Positions 15,160 through 23,661 of a stretch of DNA of 64,000 nucleotides are shown one piece after another. How positions within the stretch are numbered: the first letter of the stretch is position 1; each line of letters starts with the position of its first letter. The stretch covers positions 157,249-221,248 of the forward strand of contig NZ_JADTQG010000010.1 in assembly GCF_016008875.1 (NCBI RefSeq), in the 5' to 3' direction. A program made the translations under genes and the position numbers. The notes under the pieces are model-generated. The model was given only the letters and a program-made list of their open reading frames with translations. It had not been told where the DNA came from and made no database searches. The DNA is from Ectopseudomonas mendocina. Its GTDB lineage: Bacteria > Pseudomonadota > Gammaproteobacteria > Pseudomonadales > Pseudomonadaceae.

Positions 15160-17148
15160 ATGCCCGCATTCAACAAGATCCTGATCGCCAACCGCGGCGA
15201 GATCGCCTGCCGGGTGATGCGCACCGCCATCGAACTCGGCTACCGCACCGTGGCGGTGTACTCCGAGGCCGATGCCGACGCCCGCCACGTGCAGATCGCC
15301 GACGAAGCCGTATGCATCGGCCCGGCCCAGGTCAACCAGTCCTACCTGCGCATCGAGGCTATCATCGAGGCGGCGCGCAAGACCGGCGCCGACGCCATCC
15401 ACCCCGGCTATGGTTTCCTCTCCGAGAACGCCGATTTCGCCCGCGCGTGTGAAGCAGCCGGCATCATCTTTATCGGCCCGACTGTGGAAGCGATCCATCT
15501 GATGGGCAGCAAGCGCCTGTCCAAGATCGCCATGCTGGAGGCAGGCGTGCCCTGCATCCCCGGCTATGAAGGCGCCGCCCAGGATGACGAGACCCTGGCC
15601 AGCGAAGCCGAGCGTATCGGCTACCCGCTGATGATCAAGGCAAGCGCCGGCGGCGGCGGCCGCGGCATGCGCCTGGTACAGGAATTCTCCGAACTGCCGG
15701 GGCAGATCCGTACCGCCCGCTCGGAGGCGCAGAACGCCTTCGGTTCCGGCGAACTGATCCTAGAACGCGCGGTGATCCGTCCACGCCATGTGGAGATTCA
15801 GGTCTTCGGCGACCAGCACGGCAATATCGTCTACCTTGGCGAGCGCGACTGCTCGGTGCAGCGGCGCCACCAGAAAGTGGTTGAGGAAGCCCCCTGCCCG
15901 GTGATGACGCCGGAGCTGCGCAAGGCCATGGGTGAAGCTGCGGTCAAGGCTGCAGCCTCGGTCAACTACGTCGGCGCCGGCACCGTGGAATTTCTCCTCG
16001 ATACCTCCGGCGAGTTCTTCTTCCTGGAAATGAACACCCGCCTGCAGGTGGAACACCCGGTCACCGAGCTGATCACCGGACAGGATCTGGTGGCCTGGCA
16101 GATTCGCGTTGCCGAAGGCCAGCTTCTGCCGCTGCAGCAGGACGAAATCCGCCTCAACGGCCACGCCATGGAAGTGCGCCTTTATGCCGAGGACTCGGCC
16201 GCCGGCTTCCTGCCGCAAACCGGCCAGGTGCTGCGCTGGGAGCCCGAACTGCTGGCCGGCGTACGCATCGACCACGGCCTGGTCGAAGGCCAGGCCGTCA
16301 CCCCCTTCTACGACCCGATGCTGGCCAAGGTCATCGCCTACGGCGCAACCCGCGACGAAGCCCGGCGCAAGCTGGTGCGCGCTGTAGAACAATGCGTGCT
16401 GCTTGGCGTCAACGGTAACCAGCGCTTCCTCGCCAACCTGCTCAAGCATCCCGAGTTCGCCGCCGGCAATGCCACCACGGCGTTTATCGCCGAACACTTC
16501 GCTGATGACCCCAGCCTGCAGCTGCACCCAGCCAGCCTGGCCGAGCTGGCCATGGCCGCCGCCCTGCTCTACCAGGCGTCGGCCGAGGCCCGCGCGCACC
16601 AACCCGGCCTGTCCGGTTGGCGCAACGCCGGCAGTGCGCCCTGGCGCTTCGTCCTCAAGCAGGGCGAACACAAGCACGCCGTGGAACTGGACGTGCTCGC
16701 CAGCGGCCAACAGGCGCAACTGCGTGTGCGTCGGGGCGAGGAACAACTGCCTGTGCGCCTGCTGGCCAGCGACGGCCGCTGGCTGACCCTGGAACTGGAC
16801 GGCGTACGCCGCCGCCAGGCCTATCACATCGAAGGTGAGCACCTGTGGCTGTATGGTGAGCACGGCAACCTCGAACTGGTCGATGCCACCCGCGAGCCAG
16901 CCGGTGGCCAGAACGCCGCCAGCAGCGGCGCGGTGAAGGCACCGATGGATGGCGCCATCGTCGAAGTGCTGATCGCCGAGGGTGCCAGCGTGAGCAAAGG
17001 GCAACTGCTGGTGGTGCTGGAAGCGATGAAGATGGAGCACCCGCTCAAGGCTGGCGTCGACGGCATCGTCCGCCGCGTTGGCGTGAGCCAGGGCGACCAG
17101 GTGAAGAATCGCCAGTTACTGGTGGAAATCGAAGCTGTAGAGGCCTGA
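15160..17148 (+). CDS. atuF: Biotin-dependent acyl-CoA carboxylase alpha subunit, probably geranyl-CoA carboxylase AtuF
   Basis: A 662-residue protein with biotin carboxylase domains (residues 1-450; ATP-grasp loop KASAGGGGRGMRLV), a linker domain and a C-terminal biotinyl domain. The biotin lysine is about K624 in LEAMKMEH. Such subunits carboxylate biotin and pass the CO2 to an acyl-CoA via a separate beta subunit. The next gene is an AtuG-like SDR, matching the atuF-atuG pair of the citronellol/geraniol pathway. From memory the N-terminus is closer to AtuF than to LiuD (methylcrotonyl-CoA carboxylase). No beta subunit is in the window. LiuD or another acyl-CoA carboxylase remains possible. 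Confidence 0.72.
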   Translation: MPAFNKILIANRGEIACRVMRTAIELGYRTVAVYSEADADARHVQIADEAVCIGPAQVNQSYLRIEAIIEAARKTGADAIHPGYGFLSENADFARACEAAGIIFIGPTVEAIHLMGSKRLSKIAMLEAGVPCIPGYEGAAQDDETLASEAERIGYPLMIKASAGGGGRGMRLVQEFSELPGQIRTARSEAQNAFGSGELILERAVIRPRHVEIQVFGDQHGNIVYLGERDCSVQRRHQKVVEEAPCPVMTPELRKAMGEAAVKAAASVNYVGAGTVEFLLDTSGEFFFLEMNTRLQVEHPVTELITGQDLVAWQIRVAEGQLLPLQQDEIRLNGHAMEVRLYAEDSAAGFLPQTGQVLRWEPELLAGVRIDHGLVEGQAVTPFYDPMLAKVIAYGATRDEARRKLVRAVEQCVLLGVNGNQRFLANLLKHPEFAAGNATTAFIAEHFADDPSLQLHPASLAELAMAAALLYQASAEARAHQPGLSGWRNAGSAPWRFVLKQGEHKHAVELDVLASGQQAQLRVRRGEEQLPVRLLASDGRWLTLELDGVRRRQAYHIEGEHLWLYGEHGNLELVDATREPAGGQNAASSGAVKAPMDGAIVEVLIAEGASVSKGQLLVVLEAMKMEHPLKAGVDGIVRRVGVSQGDQVKNRQLLVEIEAVEA

Positions 17149-17157
17149 TATATCGCT

Positions 17158-17211
17158 GTGGGAGGGGCTTTAGCCGCGAGCGTGGTTCATCGCGGCTAAA
17201 GCCCCTCCCAC
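17158..17211. repeat. 22-bp perfect inverted repeat (GTGGGAGGGGC type)
   Basis: The arms 17158-17179 and 17190-17211 are exact reverse complements starting GTGGGAGGGGCTTTAGCCGC, with a 10-nt loop. The element lies between the atuF-like and atuG-like genes. A degenerate relative occurs at 58550-58606. It resembles the REP-type palindromes common in Pseudomonas intergenic DNA and may affect mRNA stability between the two genes. Confidence 0.85.
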
Positions 17212-17241
17212 GGCCCCATAACAACCAGAAGGAGCATGCCC

Positions 17242-18066
17242 ATGTCACTTTCCGGCAAGACCCTGTTCATCACCGGCGCCAGCCGTGGCATCGGCCGCGA
17301 AATCGCCCTCAAGGCCGCCGCGGATGGCGCCAACATCGTCATCGCGGCCAAGAGCGCCGAGCCCCACCCGAAACTGGAAGGCACCATCTTCAGCGTCGCC
17401 GCCGAGGTCGAAGCCGCTGGCGGCAAGGCCCTGGCCCTGCAGCTGGATGTGCGTGACGAGCAGGCCGTGGCGGCCACCATGGCAAAGGCAGCCGAGCATT
17501 TCGGCGGCATCGACGCCCTGGTCAACAACGCCGGGGCGATCAAGCTGGTGGGCGTGGAGAAACTCGAACCCAAGCGCTTCGACCTGATGTACCAGATCAA
17601 CACCCGCGCGGTGATGGTCTGCAGCCAGGCGGCCTTGCCGTATCTGAAACAGAGCGCGGGCGGGCATATCCTCAACCTCTCCCCACCGCTTAACCTCGAC
17701 GCCAAGTGGTTCGCCCAGCACGGCCCCTACACCGTCACCAAATACGGCATGAGCATGCTCACCCTGGGCATGAGCGAGGAGTTCAAGAAGTACGGCATCA
17801 GCGTCAACTCACTGTGGCCGAAAACCATGATCGCCACCGCCGCCATCGAGTTCGAGCTGGGCAGCCGCGACGCCTTTAAGCGCGCACGCACGCCAGCGAT
17901 CATGGCCGACGCGGCCCATGCGATTCTGACCAGCCAGGGCCGTAGCCTCACCGGGCGCCTGCTGATCGACGAAGACATCCTGCGCGAACGGGGCGTCAGC
18001 GACTTCGAGCAGTACCGTTTCGATCCCGCTGGCGGCAGCCTGGTGCCCGACCTGTTCGTCGATTGA
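17242..18066 (+). CDS. atuG: Short-chain dehydrogenase, probably AtuG
   Basis: A 274-residue SDR. ATG 17242 is preferred to 17236 because GGAG at 17231-17234 is 7 nt from it. The cofactor motif TGASRGIG is at the N-terminus and NNAG follows. The usual YxxxK catalytic pair appears as YTVTKYGM after a Ser-containing LSPPLN strand. Sequence features (KSAEPHPKLEGTI, LSPP) fit the HSDL2/AtuG group, recalled from the atu operon. Its role there would be oxidation or reduction of a terpenoid acyl intermediate. It follows the carboxylase alpha subunit in the same direction. Confidence 0.72.
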   Translation: MSLSGKTLFITGASRGIGREIALKAAADGANIVIAAKSAEPHPKLEGTIFSVAAEVEAAGGKALALQLDVRDEQAVAATMAKAAEHFGGIDALVNNAGAIKLVGVEKLEPKRFDLMYQINTRAVMVCSQAALPYLKQSAGGHILNLSPPLNLDAKWFAQHGPYTVTKYGMSMLTLGMSEEFKKYGISVNSLWPKTMIATAAIEFELGSRDAFKRARTPAIMADAAHAILTSQGRSLTGRLLIDEDILRERGVSDFEQYRFDPAGGSLVPDLFVD

Positions 18067-18084
18067 AGCCTCGGCGTTGGCGCC

Positions 18085-18105
18085 GTAGCCCGGATGCAAT
18101 CCGGG
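18085..18105. repeat. Dispersed palindrome GTAGCCCGGATGCAATCCGG
   Basis: A 21-nt palindromic unit in the gap between the SDR and the convergent lipoprotein gene. The same unit occurs at 15116-15136 and, as two facing copies, at 32814-32874. A degenerate copy lies near 53575. It has the size and placement of a REP sequence. Otherwise I see nothing between 18,067 and 18,233. Confidence 0.8.
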
Positions 18106-18233
18106 TAAATCTGTGCTCGGATCGGGCTGACTAGAGTCAGGACTCTGCCGTATGGCGGATGCAACCCGCCAGTTCACCGATGACGGGTTGCTACCGCGCC
18201 GGACTATCCGGGCGATCCCTGCCCTCCAGACGA

Positions 18234-18728
18234 CTACTGCTTGAACTCGAACTGCACCTCGGCGCCCTCGATGGAATCCCAGTAATCGTCCACCCGCTCG
18301 TTGCTAATCAGCCGACCGCTGATCTGGAACGGGCTCTGAGCTTCGGGTTTCTCGCCAAATAATGGTGGCAGCACCGGCGAGAGTTCCTCGCGGGTGTCAC
18401 TTTCCAGCGCCTGCTCGAACAGCTCCTGCGGCACGCTGAGATCCAGCGCCAGCTTCGGTTCGGGCTCGGCCGGCTTGGCTTTCGTTGCCACGACGGGCTT
18501 GGGTTTGGCGGCGACGGGTGCTTTGGCGGGCGCCGCTGGCTTGCTTTCGACCGCCTTGGCAGGCGGCGCCGGTTCAACAGGCTTGGGCTTGACGACCTCG
18601 GCAACGGGCTCAGGCGTTGCCACCGCTGCCGGTTCAGGCTCGGATTGCTGCGCGACAGGCTCCGGCTCGCGCTCGCAGGCGCTCAGCCAACCCAGGCACA
18701 GTAGTAACAGCAGGAACTTACGCATCAT
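18234..18728 (-). CDS. Pro/Ala/Lys-rich lipoprotein of unknown function
   Basis: A 164-residue protein with a lipobox (CLGWLSAC, Cys near residue 18). A low-complexity middle (about residues 20-92) is built from P, A, K, E and V, likely an extended periplasmic linker. The folded-looking C-terminus (SVPQELFEQALESD to the end) matches nothing I recognise. It lies 90 nt downstream of the anti-sigma gene on the same strand and could be its last operon member. The extended linker suggests a reach through the periplasm or peptidoglycan. Confidence 0.7.
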   Translation of the reverse strand: MMRKFLLLLLCLGWLSACEREPEPVAQQSEPEPAAVATPEPVAEVVKPKPVEPAPPAKAVESKPAAPAKAPVAAKPKPVVATKAKPAEPEPKLALDLSVPQELFEQALESDTREELSPVLPPLFGEKPEAQSPFQISGRLISNERVDDYWDSIEGAEVQFEFKQ

Positions 18729-18818
18729 GGGACTAGGGCAACTCGATCAATAACGCGCCCATGCTCCTCCGCGTGGGCGCGCCTGACAAGCCGACTTACA
18801 CGACTTTTACCCAACTGC

Positions 18819-19493
18819 TCATTCATCCGCTGGCTCGTTAGCCAGATGATCGAGCTCAGCTTCGATATCCAGTTGCGGGTAGTCGGCCTGCAGTTGCTCC
18901 AGCAGCCGCTGCGCCTCCTCCTGCTGACCACCCTTGCGCAGTTCCAGCAAACGCAGCAGCGCCTCCCGCGGTTCGCTCTGGGTTACCAGTTCGGCCATCG
19001 GCGCGATTGCGGCGGCGCTGGCCACCGGCGCCTCAGCCATATCGGCAGAGGGGGCCTGGCGGGCCATGACCTGGGTTCTCATGCGCTCCTGCGGGGCAGC
19101 TGTCGGTGCCGCCTGCTGCTCTGCGGCGCGCTTGGCTGCCATTGGCGCGGGAGCCGGAGCAGCGGGGCTCATGGCCACGCTGGGCGGGACTGCATCGAAG
19201 TTGGCCGGCGTCTGCTCCAGCGTGCGCCAGGTCAGACTAACGCCGATCCCGACACAAGCCAGCCCGGCCACGGCCACCGACCAGCGCTGGCGTCCGCTGC
19301 CGAACAGCCATTGGTGCAAGCGCTGCGCCCAGCCAGAGTCCGGCTTATCGGGTTGATGCGTTTCTCGGGCAGCCGCACTGGCCGCCGCCAGGATACGCGC
19401 GTCCAGCTCGGCCGAGGGTTCGCCGCTGCCATGGGCACGGAAATGCGCCAACAGCGCCTGTTCGTGATCCAGCGGTTCTCGTTCATGGGTCAT
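18819..19493 (-). CDS. Probable anti-sigma factor, single-pass membrane protein
   Basis: A 224-residue protein. Residues 1-70 are polar and cytosolic (DHEQALLAHFRAHGSGEPSA), one transmembrane helix lies near 73-90 (WSVAVAGLACVGIGVSL), and an Ala/Pro/Met-rich periplasmic part ends in a helical region (LLRLLELRKGGQQEEAQRLL). The ATG overlaps the stop of an ECF sigma gene by 4 nt. Position, topology and size indicate that it sequesters that sigma factor. No HxxxCxxC zinc motif is present. Confidence 0.75.
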   Translation of the reverse strand: MTHEREPLDHEQALLAHFRAHGSGEPSAELDARILAAASAAARETHQPDKPDSGWAQRLHQWLFGSGRQRWSVAVAGLACVGIGVSLTWRTLEQTPANFDAVPPSVAMSPAAPAPAPMAAKRAAEQQAAPTAAPQERMRTQVMARQAPSADMAEAPVASAAAIAPMAELVTQSEPREALLRLLELRKGGQQEEAQRLLEQLQADYPQLDIEAELDHLANEPADE

Positions 19494-20062
19494 GCGGACA
19501 ACTCCTCGGTGGCCAGCAGCCGGCGCAGTTTCTGCAGGGCATAGCGCAGACGGCTCTTGACCGTCTCGGCCGGCGTGCGGGTCAACTCGGCGATCTCGTT
19601 CAATTCCAGATCGCCATGGGCGCGCAGCAGGAACACCTCGCGCTGATCTTCCGGCAGGTCGGCCAGTGCCGCCTGCAGCCGCTCGCTATCGCGGCTCAGG
19701 CCCCACAACTGCTCCGGGCCCGGTTGCGGGTCGGCCTGGGCGTGCTGGCCTTCATCGTATTCGTCATGCCCAGCCTGATGACGGCCCGTCTTGCGCCAGT
19801 GGTCGATCAGGCGATTGCGGGCGATCTGGTACAACCAGGTTTTGAACAGCACCGTCTCGCGCTGCTCGCTCTGGCTGCGGATCAGGCTCATCCAGGTTTC
19901 CTGGAACACTTCCTCGGCCAGGGCATGATCGCCACACAGGCCTAGCAGAAAGCGGAACAGGCCCAGCCGATGGCGCTGGTAAAGCGCGTTGAAGGCCGTG
20001 GCATCGCCGCGGCGGTAACGCCGCAATAGAGCGGCGTCGTCATCCGTGAGAGGTGCGTTCAC
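19490..20062 (-). CDS. ECF-type RNA polymerase sigma factor
   Basis: A 190-residue group 4 sigma factor. Region 2 (RRGDATAFNALYQRHRLGL, EEVFQETWMSLI) and region 4 (ALADLPEDQREVFLLRAHG, ELNEIAELTRTPAETVKSRL) are clear. It would direct transcription of its own operon and perhaps envelope genes when the anti-sigma factor releases it. It overlaps both neighbours by 4 nt: the VWA lipoprotein gene upstream and the anti-sigma gene downstream. The signal sensed is unknown. Confidence 0.9.
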   Translation of the reverse strand: MNAPLTDDDAALLRRYRRGDATAFNALYQRHRLGLFRFLLGLCGDHALAEEVFQETWMSLIRSQSEQRETVLFKTWLYQIARNRLIDHWRKTGRHQAGHDEYDEGQHAQADPQPGPEQLWGLSRDSERLQAALADLPEDQREVFLLRAHGDLELNEIAELTRTPAETVKSRLRYALQKLRRLLATEELSA

Positions 20063-21759
20063 TGCTGGACTCTTACTGGTGTGGAGCCGGAAGTTTGCAG
20101 GCTCTGGGCAATTTCGGCCAGCTGGATGAATTCGCCGCGCAGGCCGAAGCGATCCTCGCCCTTGGCCGAGCGCGCCAGTTCGATGCTCTGCGCCAGACCG
20201 AAATCGCCCGTATAGCGTCCATCCTTAAGCTGCTGGGCAAAGGCCGCAACCGCAGCGGCGAAACGCAGGTCCTCGCTGGCAGCGTTCATCGGCTTGGCCT
20301 CGGCACGCGCGATAGGCCGCTCCAGCAGGCGACTGCTCGCCTCCCCCGGCGCCTTGTAGCGAATCCGCAGCCAGGCCAGCTCGCGTGTCTCGAGCGCAGG
20401 CTGAGTGATGACCTTATAGCGCAGCGGCTCGAGCCAGCCCTTGCCACCAGCCGGGACGATCTCGTACAGCGCGGTGACGGTGTGCCCGGCACCGATATCA
20501 CCGGCATCGACCTTGTCGTTGCTGAAATCCTCGCGCTTGAGCGCGCGGTTCTCGTAGCCCAGCAAGCGGTACTCGCTGACTTCGCTCGGGTTGAATTCCA
20601 GTTGCAGCTTCACGTCGCTGGCCACCGTGGCCAGGGTCGAGCCGAGCTGATCGACCAGTACCTTGCGCGCCTCGCGCAGGTTATCGATATAGGCGTAGTT
20701 GCCATTGCCGGCATCGGCCAACTGCTCCATCAGACGCTCGTTGTAATTGTCCACGCCGAAACCCAGGGTGGTCAGCGAGACGCCGCTCTTGCGCTTGTCG
20801 GCGGCCAGTTGCTTGAGGCTGTCGAAGTCGCTGATGCCGACGTTGAAGTCGCCGTCGGTGGCCAGCAGGATGCGGTTGATGCCGCCGTCGATCAGATGCT
20901 TGCCGGCCTGCTGATAGGCCAGCTGGATGCCCGACTCGCCCGCCGTCGAACCACCCGCGCTGAGTTGATCGATGGCCGCACGGATCTTCGCCTTGTCGCT
21001 GCCGGGCGTGGAGTCCAGCACCACCTGGCTATCACCGGCATAGGTGACCAGCGAGACGCGATCCTGCGGGCGAAGCTGGTCGACCAACAGCTTCAGCGTA
21101 CCCTGCACCATCGGCAGGCCTTCGCGGCGATGCATAGAGCCGGACACGTCGACCAGGAACACCAGGTTGGCCGGTGGCAGCTCGTCCACACTGCGATCCG
21201 AGGCCTTGATGGCGATGCGCAGCAGCCGCGTCTGCGGGTTCCACGGCGTCACCGCCAGCTCGGTGCTGACGCCGAACGGTACGTCGCCCTGCGGCAGCGG
21301 ATAGGCATAGGGAAAATAATTGACCAGTTCTTCCAGGCGCACGGCGTCCTTCGGCGGCAGTTGCCCGCCATTGAGAAAGCGCCGCACGTTGGCGTAGCTG
21401 CCGGTATCGACGTCGATGCTGAAGGTGGATACCGGCGTTTCGGCGACAGCGAACACCGGGTTGTCGGCATAGGCCTGATATTGCTCGCGCGACTCGTCAC
21501 GGTAGCTTGGCGGCAGGCCATCGGCGATGGGGGCCGGCGCATAGGCCAGGGTCGCCATGCGCTTGTGGCTGGCTTCGGCAGGCATTTCGGCCGCTGCGGG
21601 TGCAGGCAGTCGTTCACGTACGAGCGTCGCCGCCGGCTGCGAGCTGGCCTGGGCTTCCGGCTCCGGGCCAGAAGCGCTGCAGGCGGCGAGCAGCAACAAG
21701 GTTCCAGCCGAGAAACCGACGGCGAACGGACGAACGAGCAACGCGGAATAAGCGGACAT
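20059..21759 (-). CDS. VWA-domain lipoprotein (YfbK-like)
   Basis: A 566-residue protein starting at ATG 21759, with GGAG eight nt upstream. A signal peptide ends in a lipobox (LLLAACSAS). A YfbK-type N-terminal region follows (residues 80-170, FSIDVDTGSYANVRRFLNGG), then a von Willebrand A domain with the MIDAS motif FLVDVSGSM and a DUF3520-like C-terminal domain. VWA proteins bind partners through a metal ion. As first gene of an operon with an ECF sigma/anti-sigma pair, it may act in envelope sensing. The function is not established. Confidence 0.85.
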   Translation of the reverse strand: MSAYSALLVRPFAVGFSAGTLLLLAACSASGPEPEAQASSQPAATLVRERLPAPAAAEMPAEASHKRMATLAYAPAPIADGLPPSYRDESREQYQAYADNPVFAVAETPVSTFSIDVDTGSYANVRRFLNGGQLPPKDAVRLEELVNYFPYAYPLPQGDVPFGVSTELAVTPWNPQTRLLRIAIKASDRSVDELPPANLVFLVDVSGSMHRREGLPMVQGTLKLLVDQLRPQDRVSLVTYAGDSQVVLDSTPGSDKAKIRAAIDQLSAGGSTAGESGIQLAYQQAGKHLIDGGINRILLATDGDFNVGISDFDSLKQLAADKRKSGVSLTTLGFGVDNYNERLMEQLADAGNGNYAYIDNLREARKVLVDQLGSTLATVASDVKLQLEFNPSEVSEYRLLGYENRALKREDFSNDKVDAGDIGAGHTVTALYEIVPAGGKGWLEPLRYKVITQPALETRELAWLRIRYKAPGEASSRLLERPIARAEAKPMNAASEDLRFAAAVAAFAQQLKDGRYTGDFGLAQSIELARSAKGEDRFGLRGEFIQLAEIAQSLQTSGSTPVRVQQ

Positions 21760-21845
21760 GGTGCATCTCCTGAGCAATGGCACGAGACCTTCGCTCAGGT
21801 AGACGCAGCACTGCGACGAATCGGGTTAAGCCAGAAGGATCATTT

Positions 21846-23291
21846 TCAATCCTCCCAGGAGCCACCTGCCTCCTGGCACAGCTGCGTGGCCAGCATGCCC
21901 AGCGTCATCAGCGCCCTTTCCGCCTCGCGATTCCACGGGATGCCGCAGTTGAGGCGTACGCAGTGGTTGAACTGCTCCGTGTTGCTGAAGATCAGCCCCG
22001 GTGCGATCGAGATGCCCTGCTGCAGCGCACGCACGTGCAGATCCTTGGTGTTGACCCTTGCCGGCAGGCTGACCCAGAGGATGAAGCCGCCCTTGGGGCG
22101 GGTCATCTGCGTGCCAGCCGGGAAGTACTGCTGCACCGCCAACTGGAAGGCGCTGAGGTTCTTGCGGTACTCCTGGCGGATATGCCGCAGATGGCGGTCG
22201 TACCCGCCATTCTCCAGGTAGGCCGCCACCGCCATCTGGGTGACGCTGCACGCCGAATGGGTGGAGAAGGTCTGCAGGCGCTGAATCTCGTCCTGGTACT
22301 TGCCGGCGACGATCCAGCCGATGCGCACTCCCGGCGACAGCGTCTTGGAGAAGCTCGAGCAATAGATCACCCGGCTGTCGCGGTCATGCGACTTGAGCGC
22401 CTTGGTCGGCCCCTGTTCGAACATCAGCTCGCCGTAGATATCGTCCTCGACGATCTGGAAATCATAATCACCGGCCAGGCGCAGCAACTGGCGCTGGCGC
22501 TCCTCGGGAATGGTACCGCCCAATGGATTGGACAGCCGTGCAGTCAGCACCAGCGCCTTGATAGGCCACTGGTTGGCCGCCAGTTGCAGCGCTTCCAGGC
22601 TGATGCCGGTGGTGGGGTCACACGGGATCTCGATGACCTTGAGCCCCAGCAAGTCGGCCAGTTGCAGCAGACCGTAATAGGTTGGCGACTCCACTGCGAT
22701 CAGGTCGCCCGGCTTGGTCAGCACGCGCAGGCTCATCTGCAGCGCATCGACGCAGCCATGGGTGATCACCACTTCCGAGGGATCGACCACCACGCCGGCA
22801 TCGCGCATGCGGATCGCCACCTGGCGGCGCAACGGCTCGAAGCCGGGGCTGAACATGTAGCTGAAGGCACGCGGGCTGTGAAAACGAGTGACCTTGGCCA
22901 GTTGCTGGTGCAGCGCGCGCACCGGCAGGTAATCGACATGCGGCACCGCTGCGCCCAGCGGGAACACGCCCTCACGACGTGACTCGGTGAGCACCTGATT
23001 GATAATGCTGGCGCGGGTGACCAGGCCCGGCCGCTCGACCTTGGCAATATCGGGCGTCGGCGCGGTCAGCGCTGGCGTCTGGTGAACATAGAAGCCCGAC
23101 TGCGGCCGCGCCCGGATCAGCCCCTGGTCCTCAAGATTGGCGTACGCCTGCAAAACCGTGGCGTGGCTGACATTGAGCTGCGCGCTCATCTTGCGCACCG
23201 AGGGCACACGCTCGCCCGGCTGGTAGACGCCACGGCGAATATCCTCGGCCAACTGCTGGGCGATGCGTTGATAGAGCAGCAGATTGGTCAT
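21846..23291 (-). CDS. MocR-family regulator (GntR HTH fused to PLP aminotransferase fold)
   Basis: A 481-residue protein; the start at ATG 23291 (MTNLLLYQRIAQQLAEDI) fits the winged-helix domain. Residues 1-75 are a GntR HTH (PGERVPSVRKMSAQLNVSHA). Residues 100-470 are a class I aminotransferase fold with the PLP-lysine motif SSFSKTLSPGVRIGW. MocR proteins sense PLP or an amino compound and usually regulate a neighbouring gene. Here the flanks are an envelope-signalling operon and an OmpA operon, so the target is unclear. The upstream gap contains the MITE-like element and a terminator. Confidence 0.88.
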   Translation of the reverse strand: MTNLLLYQRIAQQLAEDIRRGVYQPGERVPSVRKMSAQLNVSHATVLQAYANLEDQGLIRARPQSGFYVHQTPALTAPTPDIAKVERPGLVTRASIINQVLTESRREGVFPLGAAVPHVDYLPVRALHQQLAKVTRFHSPRAFSYMFSPGFEPLRRQVAIRMRDAGVVVDPSEVVITHGCVDALQMSLRVLTKPGDLIAVESPTYYGLLQLADLLGLKVIEIPCDPTTGISLEALQLAANQWPIKALVLTARLSNPLGGTIPEERQRQLLRLAGDYDFQIVEDDIYGELMFEQGPTKALKSHDRDSRVIYCSSFSKTLSPGVRIGWIVAGKYQDEIQRLQTFSTHSACSVTQMAVAAYLENGGYDRHLRHIRQEYRKNLSAFQLAVQQYFPAGTQMTRPKGGFILWVSLPARVNTKDLHVRALQQGISIAPGLIFSNTEQFNHCVRLNCGIPWNREAERALMTLGMLATQLCQEAGGSWED

Positions 23292-23430
23292 GGCGAGATT
23301 CTCCGGGTCAATGGAGCATAACAGTAACCTATTGCTACACAATTGTACCGGCACAGATGCAATCTGTTTTTCTGATACGGCAAGGTCTGCGGGAAAAACG
23401 CGGCGTCGCCGCTATCTTCAATGCATAAAA

Positions 23431-23640
23431 AACCCCGGACGCGCCGTAATGCTGTTCACATAAGAAGTGGTCGCAGGCGATTAGTCCCCTCGCCCCTGAG
23501 GGGAGAGGGTTAGGGAGAGGGGGAAACTGGCAGTCTTGCGGAATTTTCAGCCCTCTCCCCCAGCCCCTCTCCCATAAATGGGAGAGGGGAGCCAAGCGCG
23601 TACAACCTTAAGTGAACAGCATTGCGGACGCGCCGGGGTT
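23431..23640 (-). terminator. Rho-independent terminator of the OmpA operon, split by an insertion
   Basis: With the 23447-23624 insert and one 11-bp duplication removed, the site reads AACCCCGG-ACGCG-CCGGGGTT, an 8-bp stem with a 5-nt loop. A T-run follows it in the minus-strand sense (AAAAAA at 23427-23432 on the plus strand). It lies just past the OmpA-family gene that stops at 23662. After insertion the two stem arms are about 190 nt apart, so termination may be weakened or taken over by hairpins in the insert. Confidence 0.75.
23447..23624. mobile_element. MITE-like element, copy 1 (in a terminator hairpin)
   Basis: A 178-bp non-coding element. Its ends are inverted repeats: TAATGCTGTTCACATAAG on the left, and the right end reversed reads CAATGCTGTTCACTTAAG. 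It is flanked by an 11-bp direct repeat CGGACGCGCCG (23436-23446 and 23625-23635). The interior holds two C/T-rich palindromic blocks (for example CCTCTCCCATAAATGGGAGA). A second copy lies at 52709-52896 in opposite orientation. No transposase is encoded, so mobility would need a related full-length IS elsewhere. Confidence 0.8.
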
Positions 23641-23661
23641 CGCATGCTCTATGTCAGCGAT

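Noticed and set aside
20053..22221. 722-codon plus-strand frame over the VWA and MocR genes
   Set aside because: It is antisense to two recognisable genes and has no domain or start signal.
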